DNA of 64,000 bases from Halictus rubicundus (taxonomy: Eukaryota; Arthropoda; Insecta; Hymenoptera; Halictidae): positions 7,914,220 through 7,978,219 of the forward strand of contig NC_135151.1 of NCBI RefSeq assembly GCF_050948215.1, written 5' to 3'. The notes under the pieces were generated by a model. The model ran no database searches and was not told the DNA's origin. It saw only the letters and a list, made by a program, of their open reading frames with translations. Position 1 is the stretch's first letter. Every line of letters begins with the position of its first letter. The position numbers and the translations under genes were made by a program. Below are positions 1-13,181 of the stretch, in pieces.

Positions 1-147
1 ATTTGAAAAAGATTATTATATAATTAATACCACTAAATATCAATTTATCAGCGCTGAAATTAACTAGATTACAGGGTAAGATGACAGTTTCATTATCAAG
101 TAACTAACAATTGTTATTAATAACGCTGAACGTGTAACGCTTAACTC

Positions 148-266
148 TGCGCATAACTTTTGAACCAGTAAATTCCTCGCCTTAATTAATAAAATTCCTC
201 GACAAGATGTACAGGATTATATGATAAAAAGTTGAAAACTTCTGGATTGCCAAGGTGAAGTTAAGC
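148..266 (+). repeat. Dispersed repeat A, copy 1
   Basis: This stretch runs from a 'gcataacttttgaaccagta' motif to 'gccaaggtgaagttaa'. Two related copies lie near the other end of the window, one inverted at about 62187-62300 and one direct at about 62770-62870. The shared pieces are the 'cataact..gaacc.gt.aattcctcgc' block and the 'gggttgccaaggtgaa' block. No coding content is seen. It is probably an end of an unclassified transposable element. Confidence 0.5.
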
Positions 267-494
267 CGCTTCTACGATTGAAATAGGCGAAACTTGTGCG
301 AAACGCATAACATTCGCGTGGCAGTCAACGTGTTAAACAATTATTTGCTCTTACTTTAAATTATGGAAATGGTACAATTGTTTATGAAATGCTTTTCATA
401 TATTTTATGATCGGCTAGGAAATGTTATATTCTTTTTCCTAACAAGAAGTACGGCAACAGAAACGCTGTAAAATCACGTCCCAACATTTTATCA

Positions 495-1810
495 GTGATT
501 ATGGTTTCAGAGTCTGGAGCCATGCGGCACGATGACAACAATCACCAGGCTGAATTGCGGGTGCATTCAAGAAACCACCAGGCCAATTTTCACCACGTCA
601 AGGGGTCGTGTTCAACGAAGAAATTGCAGTCAATCTCAGAACGAGGTGTTTCTGAAATCGACCCCGTCGAATCCGCAGGAGCACTTGTTCGCGACGATAG
701 ATCCGCGAGATGATCGACAACGAGCTAGCCCGAAGAAACGGCCCGACGTTGACCCGCGAGCTTATGTGAAAATTCCTCAGGGCGGTGATCGAACTTGCGA
801 AACGGAAACTGAGAACGAGACACGGAACGAACCCGAGGAACCAAAGATGGCGGAACGTGTCTCGAAATCTGCGTCCCCTTATTGCAAATTTAGCGACACC
901 TCTGTTGGATCTGCTTGAAAAAGGATGATCATGCTTTGAATAATTTTTATAGATTTTTACAATGTTCATTAAAAACAACGCTGATTATCTGAGAATTTTT
1001 GTACATTGATACTGTAAGCCGTGCTCGATTTTTCTACTTCTATCACTGTTAAGTGTTATTGAACAAGATCTGGATTTTTAGTGGAACATATTAACTGTGT
1101 TTTGAGCTTTGGTATATTGGCAGGATTATTTTTCTGCATTCTTCTTCGCCTCTCAATCAATATTTATTTTTAACACCGAACACTTGTCGTAAAATTATCA
1201 CTTAAAATTGTGTCTCATAAAAACGACAGGATTAAGTATATTTCACAATCGTATCTTTACAACTGCAACAAATATAGACTATTCGAGACCGACCATTTAT
1301 ACAAAAGTTTAATTCGAATACTGCAAAAGAATGATCGGTTGTGAAAACGTTGAATGATCTTCATCAATTTTAGAAAACGAAGGAGTCTGTGCTCTTGCAA
1401 GTATTGTCTATAAAGAAAAGATTTTCCCACCTGTGGAACATTATTTAAGCGAAACTGTCCGACAAAGAAAAAGAATCGTACTATACCCTACATTCCGAGA
1501 ACTTTACAAAATTCTGCATTAAATTGTTTCCGATCGGAATCATTCCGGGGTCGTTCTTAAATATTGAAGAAAGTAGCAGACGCTCGATCAGTGCCGCGCA
1601 AGCAGCAATTTATTTCGAGCGCCGTGAAGTTACACAAGGTTGCGCCCGTTCGCAAACTTCAAATTGTCTTTCGCCGAGAGTATTTCCTCCTTTTTAATAG
1701 AAATGTCAACTGGAAGGATGAACAAAATTCAATAAACTTTTAGAGGTGTCGCAGGATGCTCGAGGCCTCCCAAGAAAGTTGAGATACTTGGTGGAAACGA
1801 CTCGATATCG
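495..1810. other. No gene seen; overlapping open frames only
   Basis: Open frames of 70-128 codons overlap on both strands between 495 and 978 in a slightly GC-richer patch. None has a recognisable domain, a convincing start context or splice-linked continuation. The rest, to about 1550, is AT-rich and featureless. The stretch 1560-1810 is GC-richer and could be 5' untranslated sequence for the small frame that follows. Confidence 0.4.
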
Positions 1811-1815
1811 CGAGC

Positions 1816-2022
1816 ATGAGCGACGTAACGCTGACGAGCGATTCTGTCTGCGCGCGTATCGGTATCACATTTTTAAACGCTGTGCTGCACTACGCACTCT
1901 ATAAAGCTGTCGTTGCCACGATCGTGCTGGCCAAAGAAACGCTATGCTGGTTTTTTCGGAGGCTAACGAAATCCAGGAGCGCACCGAGAGACGATCATCC
2001 GTCTCTGTCATGTAACGCTTAG
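1816..2022 (+). CDS. Possible small membrane-type ORF, 68 aa
   Basis: A single ATG-started frame of 68 codons lies in a GC-richer patch of otherwise AT-rich DNA. Residues about 15-45 are hydrophobic (IGITFLNAVLHYALYKAVVA and onward) and could form one membrane helix, followed by a basic tail with several Arg and Lys. A possible splice donor (gtgagt) lies just after the stop near 2050, so the region could instead be a 5' exon of the downstream gene. I recognise no family. Length alone does not prove that it is translated; this is a weak call. Confidence 0.25.
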   Translation: MSDVTLTSDSVCARIGITFLNAVLHYALYKAVVATIVLAKETLCWFFRRLTKSRSAPRDDHPSLSCNA

Positions 2023-2591
2023 TCGCTGTCGTCTTGCAACGAAATTTTCAGTGAGTCCGCTCCCCTTTGAAATCGCGAAATTGTTGCGCGTTAATTAACC
2101 TGTCCCTTGTCGCTCTGAATCGCTCATTTTCGATGACGTCCCAAAAATTGATCGGCAATCGAAGCTTCAGAAACTAATCATTCAAATATGCAGTATAAGA
2201 ACAAATTTCTTAAATTGTTAGCCAATTATCCTTGAGCTTCAATGCTAACATTTTACTTCTTCAAGTTTCATATATATATATATATACATATTTTTTTTTG
2301 TATTTTCATGGATTGGTGATTACTTGATGCAAGGACAAAACAAATTTTGGCAACTGAGGTCTTCGATTCTTGATCTCTTACTGTGAAATTAGTAGAGTAC
2401 TTCATACAAAAGATATTTTTTTAATGTGTGTAGGGATTCTAATATAATCTATAGACCCTTCAAAAATTATATTAAGTCTGAATCATATTTAACTTAGAAC
2501 GATGAGTAAAGTTGATCAAATGCCTTTTTCTTTCCAAAAGGTTCGTGTAAATTCTGGTATCACACTGTTACAATCAACCGGCTGATCCACA

Positions 2592-3638
2592 ATGGCTACG
2601 TCGCAAAATTTTGCTACTGTCACTCATGATGACTTTAAATGGCCATACGCAGTACCTCTAATCGCAAAACCAGCACAACCACCGATGGACACCGGAATTA
2701 GGTTGTTCGCTCCTCGAATAGATCCTGGAGACTGTCCATGTGATATTCATGGCCACGAAAAGAACAAAAATAGGTAAAAAATGACATGGTTCATTAGTAA
2801 AACTGCATCTACGACGAATAAAATAATAAGTAAAAGTGTGGTCAATTTTAAATAAAATAGTCTTGAAAATACATTTTTATGAACACCAGCTGTCTAATAA
2901 TTATGCGACAATCTTCGAGAAGCCCATATCCTACTATTCACAAGCCTAGTACAATTTGTTTCGAAAATGTTTACAGGTACAAGTACCTGGCAGACAAGGA
3001 ACGACAAATTGTGAATCAACTGATAAACGTCAACACGGAAATGACCAATCTGGCGTCGGCGCTGTTGGACAGTAATTGCGCAAAGACGGACGAAACGATG
3101 CAGACCATTTATAAAACAGATTATTCGAAAAGAGGTACGAATTAAACTTGTATTGTACTTGATGCTGATCGCACAATCTGAAAAATTGGTTTTATTGGAT
3201 TCAGGTTTACCGATCCAGGACTATAGGCAATTGGCTGCTGCGGTTGATTCGCCGTACTGTTCTCCGATAGCGACGGAAGTTTTAGAAATAAAAGAGGGAT
3301 ACAGGGATCCCACTAATTTCCGTCACAGTGCTCTCGAGAGACCGCACATACAGCCCGCTAAAACGTTTACACTCTTCGAAGGTAAAAGATCGTCTCCCTT
3401 ATAGATTTTTAAGGATATAAAGCTTTATTAGAATAAGTAATTTTGAATTGAGATTTAAAATTGACCAAATGGGTACATAGTTCCAGAAACTTTCTCTATG
3501 TGGGGGGAACCTTTTACGAGTCGTTCGGAATACATGGACAACTTCAGTAAAATGGGTTTGAGCAATATGAAAAATCGCCAGCAATATATGGAACCAATAC
3601 CGTCCTCGAGAAGAAGATTCGGCGACTGCAAATTGTGA
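2592..3638 (+). CDS. Four-exon gene, 224 aa, unknown function
   Basis: The model joins exons 2592-2773, 2977-3134, 3205-3381 and 3481-3638, which stay in frame through four exons with GT-AG introns of 203, 70 and 99 bp. The sum is 675 bp, or 224 residues plus a TGA stop. The start MATSQNFATVTHDDF is preceded by 'ccaca'. There is no signal peptide or membrane helix. The protein is rich in Tyr, Arg and Pro and contains short motifs of the T-x-Y-x-x-D-Y kind (IYKTDYSKRG, IQDYRQL). Such motifs resemble microtubule inner proteins and other small axonemal proteins, but that is inference from style, not a family match. The next gene starts 231 bp downstream on the same strand and has a similar exon layout. 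The exon structure is well supported; the function is not. Confidence 0.7.
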
Positions 3639-3869
3639 ATTCTTGTCCTGAAAAATTTCTCTGTCGTGCTTTCAGGCATTAATAAACGATCGACTGAATG
3701 TCTTGTGTTATCTTTGTAGTTCTATTGTTAGACTTGATCACCGGTAATGCTACGCCATCTTCATTCTGCCCGATCGACGTTTCATTTATTATCTTGATAA
3801 CCAATTATTCTTTCAGTTTTTTATTTTCTTTATGTTATATATGGGAATGTGAATAAATTCTTTTTAATA

Positions 3870-4710
3870 ATGCCAAATTATTGTCGACTGTTACCCATGG
3901 AATATAGTCAAAAGTATTTCAAGCGAATACCAGTACCAGCAGAAATGTGAGTAACATTTGCACAAAGATTGAGTATCATTTTGATAACGAAACTCAGTGA
4001 GAATTGTATTAACGTTTAAATGAAATAAATTCTGGCAGAATTATTCCAAGAGATCGATTTTCGGAACGTATTGAGGAAGGAGAAATCGATCCACTTGTTG
4101 CATCGATACCTAGCAAACTCGACGAGACTGCTGAACAATTAGTGCATAAACGCATCCTTGATTATCAACGAACGGTTTATCAAGTCATCTACAAAGATCA
4201 TTGTAAGTCACGATATGCTAGACAGGAACTGTTTAGTTCTGTAGTTTAATTAACTTCAAAGTTTAGGGGCTACCCGAAAACAAACATCTCGCGAAGGAGA
4301 AACTGGGGAGAAAATCGATAAGGAGAAGGATTTACAGAGCGAGCTACTGCTGCATATACACAAATTATATTTTAATCCTCACGATGAAAAAGTTCTTGCA
4401 CCACCTCCTACTGCCAAACGAAGTAAGATTTAGCTGGAGATCTAATATGTATTTGCACTAAATATATAACTAATATATTGTGATATTAAGATTTAATAGA
4501 TTCTTGTGTTAAATGGATATAGTGATTGGATACATAAGACCAAAACTGTTGCACGGAAGCCTTTCGATGTATCAGGACACATTCGCACGTACAGGAGGCA
4601 TAATTATGTTGCGAGAGCATGAAAAAAAGTCTTCCAATGAAGTAAAGGGGGCAAAAGGACCTATTAAGCTGAACGATCCGTGTGCTGAATACAATACTCA
4701 CAATAATTAA
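3870..4710 (+). CDS. Four-exon gene, 194 aa, unknown function
   Basis: Exons 3870-3946, 4039-4202, 4267-4422 and 4523-4710 join in frame across GT-AG introns of 92, 64 and 100 bp. The sum is 585 bp, or 194 residues plus a TAA stop. The product begins MPNYCRLLPMEYSQKYF and contains a charged middle part (RDRFSERIEEGEIDPL; REGETGEKIDKEKD). The C-terminal part includes RPKLLHGSLSMYQDTFARTG. It has no signal peptide or transmembrane segment. TVYQVIYKDHW echoes the Y-x-x-D-Y-like motif of the upstream neighbour, so the two may work in one structure, possibly a sperm or cilium axoneme. I cannot name a family. The last acceptor (gatatag|tg) is the least certain junction. Confidence 0.65.
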
Positions 4711-5090
4711 TTACTTCATGTCACATTTGGGTATTGTTCATTTCGGGACTACGGCCGAAAAATTGAAAAATGAGACAGTGGGACCGTACAATAATACCTC
4801 GAAGTAATCTTATTCATGTTAACACAAAAATCAAATGAACCAGCTTGATAATATATTTTGTTCTGAGGAAAGGTGTCATAGCATTACAAGATGTTATAGA
4901 AGGGAATAGGTTTGATATACATAATCACAGATGTAAATTTACAAATTCTTAATTGAACATCTTTCAATACATTCTACTGTACAGTGTTAACGCAAATTCG
5001 GAGTGTACAGTTATTAGCTCGATATTATCCACTACTCGTAAGATACTATAATATATAAGTTACAATATCTTGCAAATTGTAAGCCAGGGC
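4711..5090. other. Intergenic, nothing recognised
   Basis: AT-rich sequence between the second gene and the repeat locus. A short 'cagctattagctcgatatta' type motif near 5010 recurs in the units of the large array (for example at 6275), so the outermost trace of that family may reach this far. Otherwise I see no feature. Confidence 0.4.
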
Positions 5091-5536
5091 AGCTTTGGGG
5101 GATCTCAGGTGCGCAGTACGCAGCGATGCACAACTCTCCCCATCCCAATTAATTTCGGCATATCTTGATCGCCGTGATAGTAATTATTGAAAAATTTGTT
5201 ATTTCCAGCTGTTTCATGTCTATAACAATTCGTTTTACCAGTGATGTCGACAAGAACTTCCTAGCCCATCTTGCCATCTAATTTTTTAGTAAAAGTAAGT
5301 AATAAAACTCAAGATACAGAATAACTTTCAAACCATGAACATTCGCGGGCATTAATTTATTGAACAATACACTGATAAATTAATCATATCTGCTTGTTCA
5401 GCGATTAAAAGAATTCCGTTTGCCAATGATGCTCTCGAGTACCCCATTGGCTATCTTATTAGCTAATGTTTTTAGTAAATTGGCTAAAAGTACTCGATAT
5501 GCAGAGTAAATTTTAAAGCATGTATTTGGAGCGGAG
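5090..5536 (+). repeat. Left copy of composite flanking repeat
   Basis: The order is a GC-richer box (cagggcagct..gcgcagtacgcagcgatgcacaactctcccc), then one diverged copy of the 187-bp satellite, then a related block with 'ggctatctta' and 'gtactcgatatgcagagtaa'. The same order and orientation occur on the far side of the array, with the GC box at about 21600-21660, satellite copies at 21662-23190 and about 23510-23640, and the last block at about 23640-23800. The array is therefore bounded by direct copies of one parent repeat. Confidence 0.65.
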
Positions 5537-5756
5537 CGGATACGAGAGTGCTCACGCCCGAAGTTTTTGTGCCTCCGGTATTGTGTTGCCACGACACTAA
5601 ATTCTAGCCTGGATCAGATCCCACACCCACGGTAGAGCGGAACGTTTAGCCTGGATCAGAACCAATATCCACATTTAGCGTAGATCACATCCCAAGCACA
5701 CGACAGAAAGGAACGTCACAGCACAGACGAGGTATAGGAGTAGACCAATCACCATA
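5537..5756 (+). repeat. Box X, left arm of an inverted pair
   Basis: Both ends of this box recur in reverse complement at the far side of the locus. 'gagagtgctcacgcccg' at 5544-5560 matches 24199-24215. The 32-base block 5722-5753 (ends cacagacgagg and ccaatcacc) matches 24066-24097 with very few differences. The spacing inside the box is similar (about 210 bp against 157 bp). The arms enclose about 18.3 kb. No transposase is seen inside. Confidence 0.6.
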
Positions 5757-6350
5757 TGGAGTTTCGTGTCAAACGATCTGAAATACCGACATCGTTAACA
5801 ACAACTAGATTTCTTACGCCCTCTACTCTGACGAACGATAAATCTTGTAACTAGATCCACGAAAACTTTAGCCCATATACCTATGATAAATGATGAAGAT
5901 ACGACTCTGAACTCAATGCACGAGTACGACCTACCGTTCTCGCACACGGGTGTAAACAGGTGTAAATCTAACCCGCTGATGAGAGCAAACCAAACAGTAA
6001 CCTAACACTCGCTCAACAGGGCCAAACTAACCCTTTTTCATTGAATGAAAAGGTATTCTGAAACAAAAACTGCGTGTTTCGATTAATAATTGAAAGCGAG
6101 CTGCCTTGAAGGTGAAGATGGGCCAAGAGTAAACAAGGAGAGCATTGAAGGACCTTCGGCTCATCCCGAGGTAGCCTAAAGTAAATTCAGACACAATTCA
6201 ATTAAATACACAAGTTTTTATAACTAGCAAGTCTTAAATTTTATTTTCAAATGTTATCGCAAAGTTATAAATGAGCAGCTATTAGCTCGATATTATTCTC
6301 TATTTGTAAGATTACTAGAGGTTCTTACAAATAGATAATAATACCGATTG

Positions 6351-8675
6351 CCCGGGTCTCACCACGAGGAGGTTGCTGCACAAGAGACCCGAAAGGAAGC
6401 CAGAAGGAATTCGATACGCTTCCTTCTGACTCCCTTTCTTACAACGACGGTTTCGAGTCTTAGAAACTAAATTTCGCAGAGTATGTCGAGTAATTATTGC
6501 GGAGCAAATGGAGTGAGTCGGAGAAGAAGTCTCCGATTCACGGGAGATGAAAAACGAATCAGGCAGAAGGCTCTGATTCTTTCGAAGAGAGAAACAAAAC
6601 CGAACCAGAGCAGAAGGCTCTGGATCGAGGGTGACGCGACGCGTACAATGCTTGCAGAACCAACTCCAGCCAGTACCGATACCCGACGTGTCCTCACGAA
6701 GAGCGATGGCCGAGAGAAGCGTTCAAACGATACCCTAAGTTTCCCCCACCCACCTGTCGCCAGGCAACGACTAGCGTTGAGGCGACTCGGGTGGACTTAC
6801 GGCAGGGAGGATTTTACACGAGTGAACAGGTCTCTCGAACATCCCTCTCAATGGATCTACGCCGAGCACCGGTACCAACCGGTCTGGTACATACAAGCAA
6901 GGTCCGACACAGCTGAAGGCTGTGTCGGAATCAAAAATCGAACCGAGCAAAGTGAAGTTACGGCAATAATTACTCGACATTTATACAATACTAATAAACA
7001 AGCTTAATAACTAACGCACGCACTCGAATCGAGCAATTATTGTGAGCCAAATAAAAACTAAATCTGACAAGTCTCTGAACAATTCCAGAGAAAATAAAAA
7101 TGGAGCAGAAGACTCAGATTTACGAGAAAGAAAAATGAAAGAAGCGAACCAGAGTAGTAGCCTCTGGTTCGAGGGTGACGCTACCAACTGGTCACAGCAG
7201 AAGGCTGTGACCCAAATCAACAAGCGAAACTAACAAAGTGAATCTAACACAATAATTGCTCGAGAACTAATACGAACTTATAAATACTGCGAAGTCTTCT
7301 TACTATTCGTTGTCTTCGTTCGACGATGATCATGTTGAACTGTTGTGATTTAACTGAAACAGACTAATAATAATTAGACACAAAATGGAGGAACACAGAA
7401 GTAATCGAAGAAGAAACGAGTCTTCGTACGATGCGTTGTCTTCGTTCGATGATAAATTTCTGCAACTGTTGTACTCAATCTGAAACAGATTAGTAATGAT
7501 TAGACACAAAACAATGGAGGAACAACGAAGTATAAGAAGACGATGAAATAAAGACAAAACGATGACCCCGTACACGAGTACGGCCTACCTAACATGCACA
7601 CGAGTGCAAATCTACCAGCTCACAAGAGCCAAGCTAACCCCGTACACGAGTACGGCCTACCTAATATGCACAAGACTGCGAATCTAACCGGCTCACGAGA
7701 GCCAACCTACGACCAGCTCACGAGAGCCAAGCTAACCCCGTACACGAGTACGGCCTACCTAATATGCACAAGAGTGCAAATCTAACAGGCTCACGAGAGC
7801 CAAACTAACCCCGTAAACGAGTACGGCCTACCTAACATGCACAAGAGTGCAAATCTAACGGCTCACGAGAGCCAAACCAACCCCGTACACAAGTACGGCC
7901 TAACCGACAAGAAGCTAAGAGTAGATGAAGTCAGAACTTCAATCTACTGAGGTGGCGCTTCGGGGCGCCCCGGGTTCGCCAATACCCGTACTCACCCACA
8001 GCAGTGAGTCCCTGAGGGACCTCCGTTCGGAGGAATACCAATTTTAAATCAGATAAATAAATTTTAAAAGAGGAACTTTTGAAAGTTCAGAAGCGATGCT
8101 TCATTGGAACGATGATCAATTTCAATAAAAAATAAGAGTAACGAAATCGGGACGCAACGACCTACAAGCTCGGGGTGCCCCGAGTTCGCAAATACCCGTA
8201 CTCACTCACGGGCCCCACCCGTGAGTGAGTCGCCGAGGGACCTCCGATCGGAGGAATACCAATTTTAAGCCAAACATAGCAATTTTAAGAAAAGGAACTT
8301 TTGAAAAGTTCAGAAGCAAATTTCAATTAGAAATCCAGAAAAAATGTACGGTGTTTATTGAATGAAAAGGTATTCCGAAACAAAAAGTATGTGTTTCGAT
8401 TAATAATTAAAAGGAGCTGCCAAGAAGGCGTAGGTGGGCCAAGGGTAAACAAGGAAAGCACAAAGGAAAGCAGGAAGGACCCTTGGCCCACCCCGAGCAA
8501 GTTTAAAATAAATTCAGACACAATTCAATTAAATACACAAGTTTTTATTATTAGTACGTCTTAAATTTTATTTCACAATGTTATCGCAAATTATAAATGA
8601 GCAGCTACTAGCTCGATATTATTCTCTATTTGTAAGATAATAGAAGATCTAACAAATAGAGAATAATATCGATTG
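6351..8675. repeat. Array unit 1
   Basis: Representative stems are GAGTCGGAGA/TCTCCGATTC (6515-6539), TCCGACACAGC/GCTGTGTCGGA (6903-6929), GAACCAGAG/CTCTGGTTC (7146-7170) and GGTCACAGC/GCTGTGACC (7190-7212). The ACGA hairpin block is 7563-7905. A 174-codon frame runs 6483-7007 across the AGAAG stems. It is also open in unit 2 but disrupted in units 3, 5 and 6. Confidence 0.8.
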
Positions 8676-10753
8676 CCCGGGTCTCACCACGAGGAGGTTG
8701 CTGCACAAGAGACCCGAAAGGAAGCCAGAAGGAATTCAACACGCTTCCTTCTGACTCCCTTTCTTACAACGACGATTTCGAGTCTTAGAAACTAAATTTC
8801 GCAGGGTATGTCGAGTAATTATTGCGGAGCAAAAGGTGTGAATCGGAGAAGAAGTCTCCGATTCACGGGAGATCAAAAACGAATCAGGCAGAAGGCTCTG
8901 ATTCTTTCAAAGAGAGAAACAAAACCGAACCAGAGCAGAAGGCTCTGGATCGAGGGTGACGCGACGCGTACAATGCTTGCAGAACCAACTCCAGCTAGCA
9001 TCGATACCCGACGTGTCCTCACGAAGAGCGATGGCCGAGAGAAGCGTTCAAACGATACCCTAAGTTTCCCCCACCCACCTGTCGCCAGGCAACGACTAGC
9101 GTTGAGGCGACTCGGGTGGACTTACGGCAGGGAGGATTTTACACGAGTGAACAGGTCTCTCGAACATCCCTCTCAATGGATCCACGCCGAGCACCGGTAC
9201 CAACCGGTCTGGTACATACAAGCAAGGTCCGACACAGCTGAAGGCTGTGTCGGAATCAAAAATCGAACCGAGCAAAGTCAAGTTAGGGCAAAAATTACTC
9301 GACATATATACAATACTAACAAACAACCTTAATAACTAACGCACGAACTTAAGTCGAGCAATTATTGTGAGCAAAAAAAAAAAGACCTGAGTCTAACAAG
9401 TCTCTGAATAATGACAGAGAAAATAAAAATGGAGCACATGGCTCAGATTTACCACAGCAGAAGGCTGTGACCCAAATCAACAAACGAAACTAACATAGTG
9501 ATTCTAATACAATAATTGCTCGAGAACTAATACGAACTTATAAATAATAAGAAGTCTTCATACCACGTTGTCTTCGTTTCATGTGGTGTCTTCGTTCGAC
9601 GATAAATTTTCTCGACTGTAATACTCACTCTGAAACAGACTAATAATAATTAGACACGATACAATGGTGGAACCGAAGTAAAAGAAGACGACGAAACAAA
9701 GATGAAACGATGCCCCCGTACACGAGTACGGCCTACCTAATATGCACGAGAGTGCGAAACTAACCGGCTCACGAGAGCCTACCTAAGACCAGCTCACGAG
9801 AGCCAAGCTAACCCCGCACACGAGTGCGGCCTACCTAATATGCACAAGAGTGCGAATCTACCCGGCTCACGAGAGTCAAACTAACCCCGTACACGAGTAC
9901 GGCCTACCTAATATGCACAAGAGTGCAAATCTAACCGGCTCACGAGAGCCAAACAAACCCCGTACACAAGTACGGCCTACCCGACAAGAAGCTAAGAGTA
10001 GATGAAGTCAGAACTTCACTCTACTGAGGTGGCGCTTCGGGGCGCCCCGGGTTCGCCAATACCCGTACTCACCCACAGCAGTGAGTCCCTGAGGGACCTC
10101 CGTTCGGAGGAATACCAATTTAAAACCAGATATATAAATTTTAGAAGAAGAACTTTTGAAAGTTCAGAAATAAATTTCAATTGGAAAGATGAACAATTCC
10201 AATCCAAAATAAATCAAACGAAATTGGGACGCAACAACATAAAGGCTAGGGTCGCCCCGGGTTCGCAAATACCCGTACTCACCCACGGGCCCCACCCGTG
10301 AGTGAGTCGCCGGGGGACCTCCGATCGGAGAAATACCAATTTTAAGCCAAACATAGCAATTTTAAGAAAAGGAACTTTTGAAAAGTTCAGAAGCAAATTT
10401 CAATTAGAAATCCAGAATAATATGTACGATGTTTATTGAATGAAAAGGTATTCCGAAACAAAAAGTATGTGTTTCGATTAATAATTAAAAGGAGCTGCCA
10501 AGAAGGCGTAGGTGGGCCAAGGGTAAACAAGGAAAGCACAAAGGAAAGCAGGAAGGACCCTTGGCCCACCCCGAGCAAGTTTAAAATAAATTCAGACACA
10601 ATTCAATTAAATACACAAGTTTTTATTATTAGTACGTCTTAAATTTTATTTCACAATGTTATCGCAAAGTATAAATGAGCAGCTACTAGCTCGATATTAT
10701 TCTCTATTTGTAAGATAATAGAAGATCTAACAAATAGAGAATAATATCGATTG
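8676..10753. repeat. Array unit 2
   Basis: Same order as unit 1. The first AGAAG stem is now perfectly paired (GAATCGGAGA/TCTCCGATTC). A deletion removes about 60 bp of the segment that carries the GAACCAGAG stem. The ACGA block spans 9715-9985 and contains both the GTAC and the GCAC versions of the main hairpin. A 174-codon frame at 8808-9332 parallels that of unit 1. Confidence 0.8.
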
Positions 10754-13181
10754 CCCGGGTCTCACCACGAGGAGGTTGCTGCACAAGAGACCCGAAAGGA
10801 AGCCAGAAGGAATTCAATACGCTTCCTTCTGACTCCCTTTCTTACAACGACGATTTCGAGTCTTAGAAACTAAATTTCGCAGTGTATGTCGAGTAATTAT
10901 TGCGGAGCAAAAGGTGTGAATCGGAGAAGAAGTCTCCGATTCACGGGAGATGAAAAACGAATCAGGCAGAAGGCTCTGATTCTTTCGAAGAGAGAAACAA
11001 AACTGAACCAGAGCAGAAGGCTCTGGATCGAGGGTGACGCGACGCGTACAATGCTTGCAGCCCAACTCCAGCCAGCACCGGTACCCGACGTGTCCTCACG
11101 AAGAGCGATGGCCGAGAGAAGCGTTCAAACGATACCCATTTCCCCCACCCACCTGTCGCCAGGCAACGACTAGCGTTGAGGCGACTCGGGTGGCCTTACA
11201 GCAGAGAGGATTTTACACGAGTGAACAGGTCTCTCAACCATCCCTCTCAATGGATCTACGCCGAGCACCGGTACCAACCGGTCTGGTACATACAAGCAAG
11301 GTCCGACACAGCATAAGGCTGTGTCGGAATCAAAAATCGAACCGAGCAATCTGAAGTTACGGCAATAATTACTCGACATTTATACAATACTGATAAACAA
11401 GCTTAATAACTAACGCACGCAATCGAATCGAGCAATTATTGTGAGCCAAAAAAAACTAATTCTGACAAGTCTCTGAACAATTCCAGAGAAAATAAAAATG
11501 GAGCAGAAGGCTCAGATTTACGAGAAAGAAAAATGAAAGAAGCGAACCAGAGTACTAGCCTCTGGTTCGAGGGTGACGCTACCAACTGGTCACAGCAGAA
11601 GGCTGTGACCCAAATCAGCAAGCGAAACTAACAAAATGAATCGAACACAATAATTGCTCGACAACTAGTACTAACTTATAAATAATGTGGTCTTCGTTCG
11701 TTGCGGTGTCTTCGTTCGATGTGGTGTCTTCGTTCGACGACAAAATTTCTCATCTGTTGCATTCACTCTGAAACAGACTAATAGTAATGAGACACAATAC
11801 AATGGAGGAACCGAAGTAAAAAAAGACGACGAAACAAAGACGAAACGATGACCCCGTACACGAGTACGGCCTACCTAATATGCACAAGAGTGCGAAACTA
11901 CCAGCTCACGGGAGCCAACCTAAGACCAGCTCACGAGAGCCAAGCTAACCCCGCACACGAGTGCGGCCTACCTAACATGCACAAGAGTGCAAAACTACCA
12001 GCTCACGGGAGCCAACCTAAGACCAGCTCACGAGAGCCAAGCTAACCCCGTACACGAGTACGGCCTACCTAATATGCACAAGACTGCGAATCTAACCGGC
12101 TCACGAGAGCCAACCTACGACCAGCTCACGAGAGCCAAGCTAACCCCGTACACGAGTACGGCCTACCTAATATGCACAAGACTGCGAATCTAACCGGCTC
12201 ACGAGAGCCAACCTACGACCAGCTCACGAGAGCCAAGCTAACCCCGTACACGAGTACGGCCTACCTAATATGCACAAGAGTGCAAATCTAACAGGCTCAC
12301 GAGAGCCAAACTAACCCCGTAAACGAGTACGGCCTACCTAACATGCACAAGAGTGCAAATCTAACGGCTCACGAGAGCCAAACCAACCCCGTACACAAGT
12401 ACGGCCTAACCGACAAGAAACTAAGAGTAGATGAAGTCAGAACTTCAATCTACTGAGGTGGCGCTTCGGGGCGCCCCGGGTTCGCCAATACCCGTACTCA
12501 CCCACAGCAGTGAGTCCCTGAGGGACCTCCGTTCGGAGGAATACCAATTTTAAATCAGATAAATAAATTTTAAAAGAGGAACTTTTGAAAGTTCAGAAGC
12601 GATGCTTCATTGGAACGATGATCAATTTCAATAAAAAATAAGAGTAACGAAATTGGGACGCAACGACCTACAAACTCGGGGTGCCCCGAGTTCGCAAATA
12701 CCCGTACTCACTCACGGGCCCCACCCGTGAGTGAGTCGCCGAGGGACCTCCGATCGGAGGAATACCAATTTTAAGCCAAACATAGCAATTTTAAGAAAAG
12801 GAACTTTTGAAAAGTTCAGAAGCAAATTTCAATTAGAAATCCAGAAAAAATGTACGGTGTTTATTGAATGAAAAGGTATTCCGAAACAAAAAGTATGTGT
12901 TTCGATTAATAATTAAAAGGAGCTGCCAAGAAGGCGTAGGTGGGCCAAGGGTAAACAAGGAAAGCACAAAGGAAAGCAGGAAGGACCCTTGGCCCACCCC
13001 ATGCAAGTTTAAAATAAATTCAGACACAATTCAATTAAATACACAAGTTTTTATTATTAGTACGTCTTAAATTTTATTTCACAATGTTATCGCAAAGTAT
13101 AAATGAGCAGCTATTAGCTCGATATTATTCTCTATTTGTAAGATAATAGAAGATCTAACAAATAGAGAATAATATCGATTG
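10754..13181. repeat. Array unit 3 (longest)
   Basis: The extra length comes from additional hairpin modules in the ACGA block (11850-12405). Relative to unit 1, a one-base loss near 11060 (gcagcccaac in place of gcagaaccaac) and a three-base loss near 11140 break the long frame. An 18-bp 'tcttcgttcgatgtggtg' repeat lies at about 11690-11745. From the end of unit 2 into this unit the sequence is nearly identical to sequence 4604 bp downstream. Confidence 0.8.

Noticed and set aside
10387..10642. 68-70 codon frames repeated in every array unit
   Set aside because: They lie across the 14-bp inverted repeat on both strands and are shadows of the hairpin sequence.
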